A stretch of 64,000 nt of DNA from Mesostigma viride (Eukaryota; Streptophyta; Mesostigmatophyceae; Mesostigmatales; Mesostigmataceae): the NCBI GenBank assembly GCA_009746045.1, contig RPFO01000082.1, positions 2,318,506 to 2,382,505 of the forward strand, given 5' to 3'. Both the position numbers and the translations under genes were made by a program. The first letter of the stretch is position 1; every line of letters starts with the position of its first letter. This document shows positions 1-9,834 of the stretch, piece by piece. The notes beneath the pieces are model-generated. The model was not told the origin of the DNA, searched no databases, and was given only the letters and a program-made list of their open reading frames with translations.

Positions 1-134
1 GGTCCCATAATTGTAGGCTGGGCGCGGCTAAATACTGAAAGCATCATCCATGGGGGCCATTATGGGCGCACATGCGCGTGGGCCACTTGCAAAGGCTAAG
101 CCTTAGTATCTAATCTACACTACTGGTATATTCC
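1..134 (-). repeat. 3' flank of ORF1-only non-LTR copy
   Basis: This stretch follows the ORF1 fragment on the minus strand. It resembles the 3' untranslated part of the other copies: the stop is followed by a block rich in 'tagtgtaga'-type sequence, and the 'gggcgcacatgcgcgtgg' area corresponds to 'gggcgtacatgcacaag' near 12820. It is more diverged than the copies at 10391 and 17243. Confidence 0.4.
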
Positions 135-725
135 CTAGTCTGGGGTGGCAGGAGGGGCCTGCCAGGGCTTGTGGTCAACGTGGATGACCGCCCCCCTCCA
201 GTATACCGGCTTCCCCCCTGCACGCTGCCGGAGCTGAAGGTAGGTCGGCCATAGCTCGCGTCGCCGCTGTTGCTGGGCCAAGGTCAAGTCGTCGTCCAGC
301 GTGAAGCGAGTCTCCGAGAGCTTCTTGCGGCATTTAAGGAACGCCAGCTTGTCCCCCATGGACTTAAAGGTGAGGAGCACGGGTGCCGGGCCAGCCTTCC
401 CCCGCGCGCGGGGGAGGCGGACAGCCGACATGTCCAGCTCACCAGTGAGTAACATGGGGGCAAGAATGGCGCCGCTTAACTGCCTCAAGGAGACTCGTGG
501 AGATCTCACCTGCCGGCTGGTCGAAGTGCTTGACGATGACATTGTGGCTGCGCTTGTCGAGCTCGGCCGCCTCGCGAAGGTCGAGGGCTTGTTGCTTGAG
601 TTGTGGGCACCGCGATGGTGGAGGTGGTGGAGGTGGTATGATGCTTAAGCAAGTCCGCCCAGGTGGAGGGAACATCGCTGGCCGGGCCAGCAGGTGCCGG
701 CTGGGCAGCGATTTCCTGCACCGCT
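135..725 (-). pseudogene. L1-type ORF1 protein fragment, broken
   Basis: C-terminal half of the ORF1 protein found complete at 10820-12229. The minus-strand frame over 135-542 carries the conserved end: RLPRARGKAG, a TLDDDLTLAQQQRRRELWPT block and a PVYWRGAVIHV strand. Matching upstream pieces (AELDKRSHNVIVKHF; STWADLLKHHTTSTTS) lie in other frames up to about 725, so at least two frame changes separate them. The N-terminal third is absent. The copy stops against a piece of family A tail (about 717-775). In L1-type ORF1 proteins this region is an RRM plus a C-terminal domain that binds nucleic acid. I infer a dead, 5'-truncated copy older than the intact one, judging by its divergence. Confidence 0.75.
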
Positions 726-1497
726 CAGGGCTATGTGTTACATATGCTCCCCACGGAGCTATAGTAGTAATTAATGCAGCGCATACCCGCATCAAGGCCA
801 TGCCTGGGCGGCCCTCCGCCGCCTCGACAGGTTCTGAACATGCTGCTAGCGACCTGAGCGAGCGGCCGGCGCAAGCGCATGCATTCTGATCAAGGCCCTT
901 GTCGCCATACGAATGCACCTTCAGTATGAGCACTACGCTACGTGAAAACGGCTGAAAGACATGGTTGACGGCGGATCGAGCTAGCTCTGAACGTACCGTC
1001 CGCGTCTAAGCCACGAATTCAGCTATCAGATCAAGTTTGCATCCGGTGTGCGTCTCTATAAGACGCATCCGCCAGTATCATCAGTTACGGCCTGAAACGC
1101 AGCATCAAAAAAGTTATACGCACGTGACGTAATTCACGCAGGCTTTGACATCCCCGAAAGCTAAACGCGGTCTGGAAACGGAGCTTTCGATCCGGCTCCC
1201 AGCCCAACCCACTCGCCCTTGCTAGATCGCTCAGCCGCCTCGGGATTACCTCGGCGCTCACTCATCGCCAATTAACTGGGACAGACGACCTCGTACCGAG
1301 CCAAAGAAACCTTGCCGAGAACCCAAACGGATTCGTTAATTGGTACCCCGGCCAGGATACCTTTTCCTATCACGATTGGCAGAGCCTGTCCACGAGCGAG
1401 AATATATGCGAATATCATCCACTACTTATCACTGTCCAGAGCCATATTGTGCCATGCCAATCCAGGGTAATCATTGACCTTGGACATTGTGGGGACG
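726..1497. other. no gene recognised
   Basis: A remnant of family A tail (about 717-775, plus orientation) begins this stretch. From about 950 to 1450 I see no open frame, repeat or RNA signature that I can support. Confidence 0.5.
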
Positions 1498-1775
1498 CCA
1501 GTAGTCACTGCCGCCATCGGGCAGCCATGCCTAGAATTAATGTTTGCCTAGCCGATCGAGTCACCATACCTAGTCACGTGCACCGCTAGCGCACGGTACA
1601 TAACCAGCCCGGCCTAGCCCTAGCTTATAGCCCTTGTACAACCATGCTACGTCCTGGCTATGATCAGCGCTCGATCACTTGCCCACACTCCTTGTTATGA
1701 TATGCTCACACGGGTCTTATTGCACCCACAGAACTTGCCGGATTGTCTATCGTGTCCGATTGCTGCTGTGGCATT
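1498..1775 (+). repeat. family B non-LTR/SINE-like fragment
   Basis: Shares a run of blocks with 43700-43985 (plus), 2735-2922 (plus) and, reversed, 8388-8800. These include 'gtagtcactgccgccat', 'catgctacgtcctggctatg', 'cacttgcccac', 'gtcttattgcacccacag' and 'tgccggat'. This copy lacks the terminal stem-loop and AATT tail of the others. No coding capacity is seen in any copy, so the family is probably a short non-autonomous retroelement or a 3' tail. Confidence 0.6.
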
Positions 1776-1895
1776 AGTTCATTAACTAGTGTGACCCGCT
1801 GGCTTCTCCCAGCACTTTGCGGCGGTAGAGGGACTGCCCGCTGCCCGCTGCGTAGTACGTGGTCCTTCGCTGCATGCGCTCCGGAGAGGGGAACA

Positions 1896-2165
1896 GTACG
1901 GTGCTCGCTTCGCTCGCGGCCCGCTGGATAGTACGGTGCTCGCTTCGCTCGCGGCCCGCTGGATAGTACGGTGCTCGCTTCGCTCGCGGCCCGCTGGATA
2001 GTACGGTGCTCGCTTCGCTTGCGGCCCGCTGAACAGTACACGGTGCTCGCTTCGCTCGCGGCCCGCTGAACAGTACGGTGCTCGCTTCGCTCGCGGCCCA
2101 CTGAACATAACGGTGCTCGCTTCGCTCGCGGCCCACTGAACATAACGGTGCTCGCTTCGCTCGCC
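1896..2165 (+). repeat. 35-bp minisatellite, about 8 units
   Basis: Units begin GTACGGTGCTCGCTTCGCTC at 1896, 1931, 1966, 2001, 2036, 2073, 2108 and 2143. The period is 35 bp, with one unit of 37. Differences between units are few (CCGCTGGATA versus CCACTGAACA), so the array is young or homogenised. Long frames on the minus strand here (RAKRAPYC-type repeats) are by-products of the array. Confidence 0.95.
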
Positions 2166-2330
2166 GGGCGCTTCGCGCGGATTGGTGGTCAGTCGGTCCT
2201 CTTCTTTCTCATTGGCGTTCAGTAATTCGAAGGCTTTGTTGGATTGGCGGCCCGGAAGTCGCGATGCCCTGCATGGATAGTGCGGGATACTGTGACATTG
2301 CCAACTTAATTAGTATATAGGATTAAGAAC

Positions 2331-2475
2331 ATGCATAGCTCCGTAGGGAGCATATGTAACACATAGCCCTGAGAAGGGGCATCTATGGGCCGGCTACAGC
2401 CTGCAGGTGGAGGATGTAAACTGTTACCTGCTCTGGGTGCACAATGTGCACCTGCATGCCATGCGCCATGATGAA
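2331..2475 (-). repeat. family A 3' tail fragment
   Basis: Reversed copy of the terminal block of the ORF1-only element: 'agctccgtagggagcatatgtaacacatagccctgagaaggggc', then 'gtggaggatgtaaactg' and 'gggtgcac'. No ORF1 is attached. Confidence 0.7.
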
Positions 2476-2480
2476 TATAT

Positions 2481-2549
2481 GGCGTTTTCCGCGGACCGGC
2501 ACTGAACGCAAATGGTTTTCACCTTTGCGGCGTGCCAAATCAGAATATG
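2481..2549 (+). repeat. 69-bp block shared with 20077-20145
   Basis: The block from 'ggcgttttccgcggaccgg' to 'ccaaatcagaata' recurs almost exactly, reversed, at 20077-20145. Each copy abuts a non-LTR tail or truncated ORF1 copy. It is either a piece of an unrecognised repeat or part of a longer element. Confidence 0.8.
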
Positions 2550-2734
2550 GCTTCCCAGCAGAGACAACCATATGCCCCTAAAACCCCTCGATCAGGCTCC
2601 GGGAGAGGCCTCTATGTATTTTCCCAAACCGGCGCCTCTGAATGAGTTCCAAGCCTAGACGATCTGTGGCCACTGGACCATGGGGCAGCCCTACGTACTG
2701 CACCCGCTATGCGTTTGCTATAGTCGAAGCTTTA

Positions 2735-2922
2735 TTTATTGCACCCACAGGGGATGCCGGATCGTTTTGACGGGGCCGATTGTGAACGGGTCCTGTGGCA
2801 TGAGGGAAGGGGGGATTCTCTGCCCGCCCCCTGCCCGCTGTGCACACTCAGGGATTGAAAGCAGTCGGGTGCTCCATGGCTCCCCAACGGGAGTGCTCAT
2901 GTGTTTAATCAATTCATTATAA
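2735..2922 (+). repeat. family B copy with 3' end
   Basis: Contains 'tattgcacccacag', 'gatgccggatcgt', 'gtggcatgagg' and 'ctctgccc', then the terminal stem-loop (gtgctcc...gggagtgc) and a short TTAAT-type tail. Same family as 43700-43985. Confidence 0.7.
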
Positions 2923-3900
2923 TTTCAATGTGTCAAAAGTATTGAGTGAGACAACTATTCCTAAAAGTATATGATTTTAATATACGTGTGAGAAGGCAGA
3001 ATTGCATACTGCTGGTCAGGACAGGCATATTCACAGGACAGGCATGTTCATTCTAAAACCAGCCTGTATCATTCTCAGCCTGTGTTCCATTCTGCCGGGA
3101 AGCCAGCCTATTTGCTGCTGGCCAGCTATCAAGGAGACAACCAGCGCAGGCCAGAAATCGGGAGCTATGTACAGACACTTGCGGCAGTTTCAAATTAGTA
3201 TGCCCAGGCATCCGGCAGCACTGCTCCAATGCAGAAGAGTTCTATGCCGAAGACTTCTTAACTCTATGAAGGGATGGAACATCCCGAGATCCTGGCTACA
3301 CGCCGACGCAATAAATTTTCACCACACCGCGACATCAGAGGCTGAAGCCGTAACGGATGGTAGGTACCAAGTTGATGGTTGGTACCTACCAAGCACCCCA
3401 ATCCCTGGGGAAACGACGTTGTGCGAGGAACGTTCCTTCCGTTAGTGTGACGAAACCTTAGGGTGCACAGATATGCCATACGGCTTGCACGCCGGTACAG
3501 GGAGCTGTCCTCCTCGGCATCCTCCCCTCTCGGGGCCGAACGCCCAAGTAATCACCAAACGGGCAAAAGTTAATGGGCAATATAAGCCCCAGCAGTGCAT
3601 CCGCCGGGCCCAGGTCAATAGCATGATGAGCCGACAATAAAGCTAGTTGTGGCCAAGTCCAGCCCATCCAGCTGGCGGCCAATGCACTGGCCGGCCGCCA
3701 GGCCTGCTGGCCAGTATAAGAGGCTGCCGATCATCGCAGAGATTGGCATCGATTCCAGGATGACTCATGACATGAGCTTGGCAGCAATCCATGCATGGAG
3801 GCAGCGGCTACACCAGCAAAGCACCAGAAAAGCAGGCACTCCACCAAAGCTACTCGGGGTTGCCACACAAACTATGTTTGCCTCCAGGAGCAATATTGTT
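2923..3900. other. no gene recognised; family C block at 3128-3165
   Basis: Open frames of 60-150 codons exist but show no motif or codon regularity I trust. The block 'aaggagacaaccagcgcagg' plus 'ccagaaatcgggag' (about 3128-3165) recurs at about 8318-8370, 22547-22575 and, reversed, 33296-33350 (family C). Confidence 0.45.
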
Positions 3901-4789
3901 TCACCACAAGGCGCTGTACGTGGACGCAAACTGCTTCTTTTCGGTTTGCTTTTTGACCTTGGTGATCGCCTTGTCTTTCACCGCAAGCGCTTTCTCCGTC
4001 AGCTTCTTCTTACGCAAAGCCGCGCGCCGTGGAATTTCCCGCTTCTGAGGCTTAGTTGTTTGCCTGCGCGAAATCAAATTGCTCACGCATGCAAGGGAAC
4101 AACGTACCAGAAACGGCAAAGTCAATACAGACGCGTAAAAAGGCAGGATTCCCCCCCCCCACCCCCCACCCCCCACCCACCCACCCACCCACCCACCCAC
4201 CCACCCACCCACCCACCCACCCACCCACCCACCCACCCACCCACCCACCCACCCACCCACCCACCCACCCACCCACCCACCCACCCACCCACCCACCCAC
4301 CCACCCACCCACCCACCCACCCACCCACCCACCCACCCACCCACCCACCCACCCACCCACCCACCCACCCAGTTTTGTTCCGGCGCAACGAAACCACGAT
4401 TTCGAGAATATCAATTATCTTCGAGGACACATGTGACCGGTCGCAATGGAAAGTAAGTTTATAGTAAATTGTTACTATTGAACGCGCCACTCAACGCACC
4501 CCTGACTCTTGGGTGTCTGAACGCCGCCTTCTCCTGTATCCATCTCCTGCCATTCTGCAACAGGAAACAATTTGCAATTTACAACTTGCACCATGGTGTG
4601 TCAGGTAATGTCTGGAATATGCAAGTATGTTGATTGGAATGACTGCAGTTGTCGACTTGACCAGCAAAAATCAACTGGGTGAGAAACTAACATACCAGCC
4701 CCACCGGAACCCGCTTTTTTAGAATCCTTGTCATCCACATCCATACCAAACGCCCTCAAAGCTGCTCTCTTACGCTTTCCCTTTGCCAT
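3901..4789 (-). CDS. possible two-exon small basic protein
   Basis: Exon 1 would start at an ATG ending at 4789 (MAKGKRKRAALRAFGMDVDD, then KDSKKAGSGGAG) and run into a good donor, GTATGT, near 4694. Exon 2 would be about 3901-4063, after a TTTCGCGCAG acceptor. It encodes a lysine/arginine-rich C-terminus (KPQKREIPRRAALRKKK ... KKQFASTYSALW) ending at a stop. Both parts are very basic, as in small nucleolar or ribosome-assembly factors, but I do not recognise the family. The intron would hold the (CCCA)n array at 4149-4371. The simplest donor and acceptor do not join in frame (phase 1 against a needed phase 2 or 0), so another splice site or a further exon is required. Both exons could also be remnants. 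Confidence 0.4.
4149..4371. repeat. (CCCA)n microsatellite
   Basis: About 55 uninterrupted CCCA units after a C-rich lead-in. All three-frame reading frames here (PTHP or GWVG repeats) are artefacts of the repeat. Confidence 0.97.
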
Positions 4790-4929
4790 ATTTCCGAGCT
4801 AGAGTGAACCGCGCAGGCTGGAAATTGAGGACATGGCACGCGTGAATTTGCGTGTTAGTCTGAATTTATGGTGCTTGCAGCCAGCTTCGTTATTTATTAG
4901 CCGCCCGCTATACAATATATAGATATAGA
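4790..4929. promoter_or_regulatory. upstream region of the possible basic-protein gene
   Basis: The sequence immediately upstream of the exon 1 ATG on the minus strand. I see no defined promoter element; this is placed by position only. Confidence 0.2.
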
Positions 4930-4958
4930 TTCTCTGCTGCCCATGTGCGGCGTGGGAC

Positions 4959-4994
<36 letters not shown>

Positions 4995-5845
4995 GTAACT
5001 AAGCAGCTGGCGCCTGGCTGTCCGTTCGGACTTCGTACGAGTACATACTACTTCTGACAAGCTTGTGTTGTCAACAAGGCTGGACCAGTCTGTGGATCCA
5101 CAATTACTGTATTTAATATCTCTGCTGAGTGTGTCATAACGCGCCCTATGAGCCCTTCACCTGTCACCTTCAGTGTGGGCGGTTCCGCTTACGGCACTGT
5201 AGATGTCACCTTCAGTCCTTCACACCAGGTCGACCACCTTCATTTTGGATTCGCTGATACTCATTTCCCCTCTCAACTCTTTGGTCCATAATTGGCTAAT
5301 AAAAAATATTGTGAATAAAAAATTTTATATACCCATTTCCCCGAAAAAATATCTCTGCTGAGTGCTGAGTGTTGCCCATGTGCGGCGTGGAATAACCCTG
5401 TCGGACCACCGGCCGACCGGCGCTGGAATAAACTCAACTCAACTCAATCTTAAAGATGAAGTAGACTCAAAACCCTCCTCGCGTACCACTGACCGCTACT
5501 TACTGTAGCAGCCTTTGGTGCCTACTTTAAGATTTTTTTGCAAAAACCAGCCCTGCGACCTTAACCGAAATTTTCAAATCCAGGGACTCAAGATCTCAAA
5601 TTAAACCTTGCAATCTTAAACGTCAAAGGGTTGTTGTTGCACTGGTGTGCCATCTCATCAGTGCAGCTTTTTTTGGTTGGTTGCATTTGGACTGCGTTAT
5701 TTTCCAGGTAAATAGGTGTACGTTTATTCCAAATATAGCCAGTAGTTAATCCCTGCCAAGCCTAGGGTATCAAGATTATTTGGACTGCGTTTTTGTTGTT
5801 GCTGTTGTTGTGGTTGGGTCCCACGCCGCAGTCAGCAGCAGAGAA
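4930..5845. mobile_element. candidate TIR element, about 0.9 kb
   Basis: The ends are imperfect inverted repeats. TCTCTGCTGC plus GCGGCGTGGGAC and an (ACA)n run lie at 4930-4995. The reverse, (TTG)n plus GTCCCACGCCGCA and GCAGCAGAGA, lies at 5790-5845. A third, directly oriented copy of the end lies at 5351-5394 and a shorter one at 5110-5126. No coding sequence is seen. A target duplication is not convincing, so it could instead be a cluster of rearranged repeats. It contains a family D block (about 5440-5625). Confidence 0.4.
5440..5625 (+). repeat. family D repeat copy
   Basis: Shares 'cttaaag.tgaag', 'taccactgaccgctactta', 'gcctac', 'aaccagccctgc.acctta' and 'atccaggg.ctcaagatct' with 26570-26790 (same strand) and, reversed, with the MITE at 25385-25678. 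The terminal inverted repeats of that MITE are not evident here. Confidence 0.65.
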
Positions 5846-6445
5846 TTCTATACTGGCTCTCACCTGTACTGTAGTAGCGTAGTACTTCCGGTCGCGGATG
5901 CAGCAGGGCCTGCGACTGAGCAAATACTTCAGCCCCACAGTGCAGGGGGGCACAGTGCGATATTCTTATATCTGCGCGTGGATTTCTGTCAGCGAGCCCC
6001 TGAGGTCGCACGGTAAACAGGGCGGTTGACGCATGGTTGACGTGTTATAAACCAGCCATTGCAGTATAATTTGGTGAGTCAATGCAATTTTTAACTACGG
6101 GTGGGGAGGGTGCGCAGGAAGCATTTGCAAAGGCTGGCATTCATTTGGCATTGCATCCGTCAGATGTGACGATTGATTATGTCAGATCGGGATTGTCCCT
6201 TGAGATTCTTTAAGCACCGAGATTGAGAAGTCTTCTTAAGTAGAAAGTTGCGGTATGGCATTCGGGAGTGTGTAGATAGCCTTCTTGCGGGTAATATAAC
6301 CACCCATTTGCGACCTAAGCCAAGCAAATTTGTATCCCAAACACAACATGGCGGTGTCGGGGGCGGAGCTGCTGGTGTCGCGACACATGCCTGGCTCCTG
6401 GCTCTCTCACTAGGCCATTAAGCGTGTTTTAAACATTCCGGCATC
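5846..6445. other. upstream region of the zinc-ribbon gene
   Basis: No repeat or frame is recognised. The gene's promoter and 5' leader should lie here. The stretch just before the ATG (6420-6445) contains 'gtgttttaaacattcc'. No TATA-like element can be assigned with confidence. Confidence 0.3.
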
Positions 6446-7180
6446 ATGGTACAAGGTCAGGAGTCACCTAGAACTAAGCTCACGGGCCAGGAGTCGCCCA
6501 GAACAAAACTAACGGGCCGTTTGCCACTTCTCAACGTGTCCGAGAGACCGCGGAGTCCGCACGCCGGTGCCTTAGCGGAACTAAGCTTGAGCCCGACTTT
6601 TCGATATGGCCAAGGTCTCGGCTCGACCACGAGTCCCCGACGAGCAAAGAGCCCAATGAAAGGAGGATGCCTGATCAGCCCACGCATAGCCCTTCTCTCT
6701 CCCAAGGGTGCCAGCAACCTGCCTCCTGCTCTGTCCCCCACCGCGGCTGAGCTGTCCCCACGCCGGCTTGAAGCTCTCCCCCAACGCCCGGGCTCCAGAG
6801 GTGCCGTCCAGGCTTCCCGGGATGAATTTTACTTGTCAAAGGTGACCTGCCCCATCTGCAGTAGCCTGCTTACCTACCGCCGCAGCGGCCTGGAAGACAA
6901 GGTCAAGTGCTCGCTCTGCGGCGCCACGCTCGTGTGCTACCACGGCGAGGTTACGGTGCTGAAGCCGACGAGCCCCATCCACAGCGAGCACCGCTTCAAC
7001 AAGAGCTTCCACGACAAGGCGAATGAGTTCCAGACGAGCACGGTGCGCGTGACGAGGCACATGAACGGGAACACAAACGAGAAGCGGCTCAATTACTTCC
7101 AGGTGTCGCCGCCGCAGGTGGACAAGGGGACTGAGGAGCTGCGGGAGACACGCACGCTGCGAAACAGTTCGCCCGTGTGA
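6446..7180 (+). CDS. SP-rich protein with C-terminal zinc ribbon
   Basis: A single uninterrupted frame of 244 codons from an ATG at 6446 to a TGA. The first 125 residues are low-complexity and rich in Ser-Pro. They open with a near-perfect tandem copy of QESPRTKLTG (residues 5-24) and carry many SPR and SPK motifs, which are potential proline-directed kinase sites. Residues about 128-170 form a compact zinc-ribbon-like unit with CPIC (135-138) and CSLC (155-158) spaced by 16 residues, then a beta-like TLVCYHGEVTVLKP. The rest is charged and polar. No signal peptide or membrane segment is seen, so a nuclear or cytosolic protein is inferred. I do not recognise the family. The Cys pattern fits a metal-binding fold, but the target (nucleic acid or protein) cannot be told. 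There is no sign of an intron. Confidence 0.75.
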   Translation: MVQGQESPRTKLTGQESPRTKLTGRLPLLNVSERPRSPHAGALAELSLSPTFRYGQGLGSTTSPRRAKSPMKGGCLISPRIALLSPKGASNLPPALSPTAAELSPRRLEALPQRPGSRGAVQASRDEFYLSKVTCPICSSLLTYRRSGLEDKVKCSLCGATLVCYHGEVTVLKPTSPIHSEHRFNKSFHDKANEFQTSTVRVTRHMNGNTNEKRLNYFQVSPPQVDKGTEELRETRTLRNSSPV

Positions 7181-7597
7181 TGGGGGACCCCTTACTTTAC
7201 ATAACACCGCGGGACTTCCCCCGCCTGTTTTTGTCACACCGCGGGCTTTCTTGTCACACGGGCTTTCTTGGTTGTCCATACAGTACAGGCGGTGCCTGGC
7301 CACTTTGCAAGGCAACACCCTATGTGATAGACTGGTGAGGGGATCTTTAAAGCAGTTTCGCGGAATATCTGACGTTGTCACCCATGTGACACCATGGGAC
7401 CTGTGTGGGACTAATGTCTATTGTAATATACCCATGGAGGCACTCGCGAAGTGCGACAACCGATTTCAGGTTTGGTGGATGGAGTACGGAATGCTGGTGT
7501 GTCCACAGTGAGGGGATAGATGAGAACCCTTGCCAGGTAGGACGCATGGCCGGACGGATCTCTTAATCCTGCCATCCGTTCCTATCACGCTTTTATC
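7181..7597. other. 3' flank of the zinc-ribbon gene
   Basis: The likely 3' UTR contains 'ctattgtaatata' near 7423. Its TGTAA matches the polyadenylation signal used by many green algae, so the transcript may end near 7440. Nothing else is recognised. Confidence 0.3.
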
Positions 7598-7852
7598 ATG
7601 ATTGGCGCTGGGTTTGATCCAGATGCAGCACGATTAATCACGCAGCATGAGCCCTGGCACCGGGTGGTGCTTGGTGTTGGTAGACATTTTCCGAGCTTGG
7701 CGGATAGCACTTGTTGTGGAAGGCCACGTACCAAGAACCTACCCAACCCTTGGAAGACAGTTTTACTCGATGCTGGTTTCAAGTCTGCCCACAACAAGTA
7801 TGGCTCGCCAATGTTAGCAAAGAGTGGGGAAATCTTTCTAGTCCTGACATGA
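7598..7852 (+). CDS. hypothetical short frame
   Basis: An 84-codon ATG frame (MIGAGFDPDAARLITQHEPW ... KSGEIFLVLT). Its composition is protein-like and not repeat-derived, but it has no motif I recognise. It could be a genuine small gene, an exon or chance. Confidence 0.2.
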   Translation: MIGAGFDPDAARLITQHEPWHRVVLGVGRHFPSLADSTCCGRPRTKNLPNPWKTVLLDAGFKSAHNKYGSPMLAKSGEIFLVLT

Positions 7853-8317
7853 AGAATGCCATGAGGAACATTAAAATTCAGTGCCATGGCAAGTTTGTTC
7901 GCTAGTGCAATTAGCAATTTGTTATAAGCTCCCTCCCGTGCGCACGGCCGGGGTACTGTACACAACTTTATTTCAATGTAAGCTCCAGAAACCACAAAAT
8001 GCGTCGATATGAAAATGTCTCACCTAATATTATTGTAGGCCCCACACATGCAGCTAACAGGCCTAGATCATTGGTGCACCATCATAATAAGAGTTGTCGA
8101 TCTCATTGATTGATTTATTCATTAATGCGTTAGATTATAACATGCCTCCGTTGGGAGATCATGTACATAGCACATATTAATGCGTTACTTAATCACTGCT
8201 AGCCAGGGTAGAAGTCCATGCAGGTGGAGGTTATTGCATGCCCCTGAGGATAGCCGCGCTACACTACCGCCTCGTCTGCCATTACAGTAGAGGACAGCTC
8301 GGATGAGGATTATATCA
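7853..8317. other. no feature recognised
   Basis: Short AT-rich stretches and a TTGATTGATTTATTCATTAA run near 8105. No gene or repeat I can support. Confidence 0.4.
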
Positions 8318-8370
8318 AGGGAGACAGCCAGCGCAGGCCAGAAATCGATCGGGAGAATCCGGACCATGGT
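8318..8370 (+). repeat. family C block
   Basis: The blocks 'agacagccagcgcaggccag', 'aaatcg', 'cgggagaatccgg' and 'accatggtagctc' form a second copy of a block seen reversed at 33285-33350, where it also joins 'gagctaccatggtccgg'. Shorter relatives lie at 3128-3165 and 22547-22575. Confidence 0.7.
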
Positions 8371-8387
8371 AGCTCGGATTAATTAAT

Positions 8388-8800
8388 TAATTAAACTCTT
8401 GCTCCTGTTGGGGAGTCACGGATCGCACCGGAGTGCTTTTAATCCCTGTATGTGCACAACAGGAAGAAAGGGCAGAGACCCCCTTTCTCCTTCATGCCAG
8501 AGGGCATGCCACAGCTGCAATCGGACACGGTAGACGATCCGGCAAGTTCGGTGGGTGCAATAAGGCCCATGTGAGCATATCATAACAAGTCCTGAGCGTG
8601 GGCAAGTAAACTGATCATAGCCAGGACTGGTTGTCTCCTTGATAGCCAGGACGTAGCATGGCTGTACAAGCTAGGGCTAAGCTAAGGCTATGGCTGGTTG
8701 TGTACCGTGCGTAAGCGGGGCACGTGACTAGGTATGGTGGCACAGCTAGGCAAACATTCTAGGCATGGCTGCCATGGCGGCAGTGACTACCAATGATTAC
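8388..8800 (-). repeat. family B copy, longest
   Basis: Reversed family B: the AATT tail and stem-loop (gctcctgttggggagtcac) come first. Then 'ggattaaaagcac', the 'ctccttcatgcc' block, 'ctgcaatcggacac', the 'tgggtgcaataag' block, 'catagccagga', and at the far end 'catggcggcagtgactacc'. It suggests a consensus of at least 420 bp. No coding sequence is seen. Confidence 0.65.
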
Positions 8801-8894
8801 AAGCTAGCTAGGGCTATTCTAGCCTGCTGGGGGCGTCCACATCTTGTGGTTGATCATCAGGTCCCCGCCGGCCCGTCCAGTACACCTTGGGCTT

Positions 8895-9030
8895 CTATTG
8901 TGCTTTTACATTCCCACCCTTGCAGGAAGTAGCTTAAAATGTATTAATTAAAAGCCATATGCCCCTTCTCTGGGATATGTGCTACATTTACTCCCAACGG
9001 AGTTATAATGTTCCTAATTAATTAATTAAC
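8895..9030 (+). repeat. family A 3' tail fragment
   Basis: The last 130 bp of the family: 'acattcccacccttgcagg', 'aagtagctt', 'tgccccttctctggg', 'tatgtgctaca', the 'actcccaacggagtt' stem-loop, 'gttcc' and (TAAT)n. Immediately followed by a family B 3' end at 9043-9135. Confidence 0.8.
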
Positions 9031-9042
9031 TAATTAATTCTA

Positions 9043-9135
9043 TTGTGCACACACAGCCCAGGGCTGGATTAAAAGCACTTCGGTGCTCCCGGCTCCGTGA
9101 CTCCCCAACGGGAGCACGAGTTTAATTAATTGGGC
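9043..9135 (+). repeat. family B 3' end
   Basis: 'tgtgcacacacag', 'ggattaaaagcacttcggtg', 'ctcc...gtgactccccaacgg', then 'gagcac', 'gag' and TTTAATTAATT. The terminal stem-loop is clear. Confidence 0.75.
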
Positions 9136-9760
9136 TTCTGGGGGTCCTGCTCGTGCATGTCGGAGGTATTCAGGCCACAGGTCGCGTCGCTGCTGCTGCT
9201 GAGCGGGGGTCAGGTTGTCGTCCGGCGTCATGAGGTCGTGGAACCGCTTGCGACGAGAAAGGAACCGCCGCCTCAGGGGAGGGGAAGGTGAGCAGGACTG
9301 GTGGGGGAGCTTGTCGATCCCGTGAGTGGGGAAGGCGGTGGCACCTGCGCAGTTCTACCTCATCACCTTAACCAGGCCCATGCATGAGGGTAAGAAGCTG
9401 GTCCTTGAGCTCGTTGGCAAGGGTGTTTGACGTCTCACCTGGCTTAATTCAGGGGGAAACGACGCAGCACCACTCGGCACTCGCAGCGAGCGCGGTCGGT
9501 GGCCTCCGGTTGTTCGGCCTGCATGGCAGTGGTCCTCCAGCTCCTGGAGTTTCGTGGCGATGGCGTCAGTGGTTGAGGCGGTCACTGACCGCAGCAGGTC
9601 CGCATAGTCCTGAGCTAGTGAGAGCGGCGGGAGGTCGCCAGCATCCTGCCGCGGGGTGGCTGGGATCGATGCGATGGTCGCTGGACATCTGCTCCGCTAT
9701 CTTTAGGACCTGTGTGGCCAGGGCCTCGGTGTGGGCGGTGATGGCTTCAGTGAAGCTTCT
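9136..9760 (-). pseudogene. diverged L1-type ORF1 remnant
   Basis: The minus frame shows DDNLTPAQQQQRRDLWPEYL, which aligns with DDDLTLAQQQRRRELWPTYL of the intact ORF1. Farther upstream, 'TDAIATKLQELEDHC' resembles the coiled-coil stretch (SDAITAQLRDIDQRL). The remainder is scrambled by frame changes. It belongs to an older or different subfamily. Confidence 0.55.
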
Positions 9761-9834
9761 TCATGAGCACGGGTATTCCATTAATTATAGCTCCGTGATC
9801 TCCCAACGGAGTCATGTTATAATTTAACTTAATT

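Noticed and set aside
1706-2143. Repetitive frame with RAKRAPYC units
   Set aside because: Explained by the 35-bp minisatellite; no start context or conserved motif.
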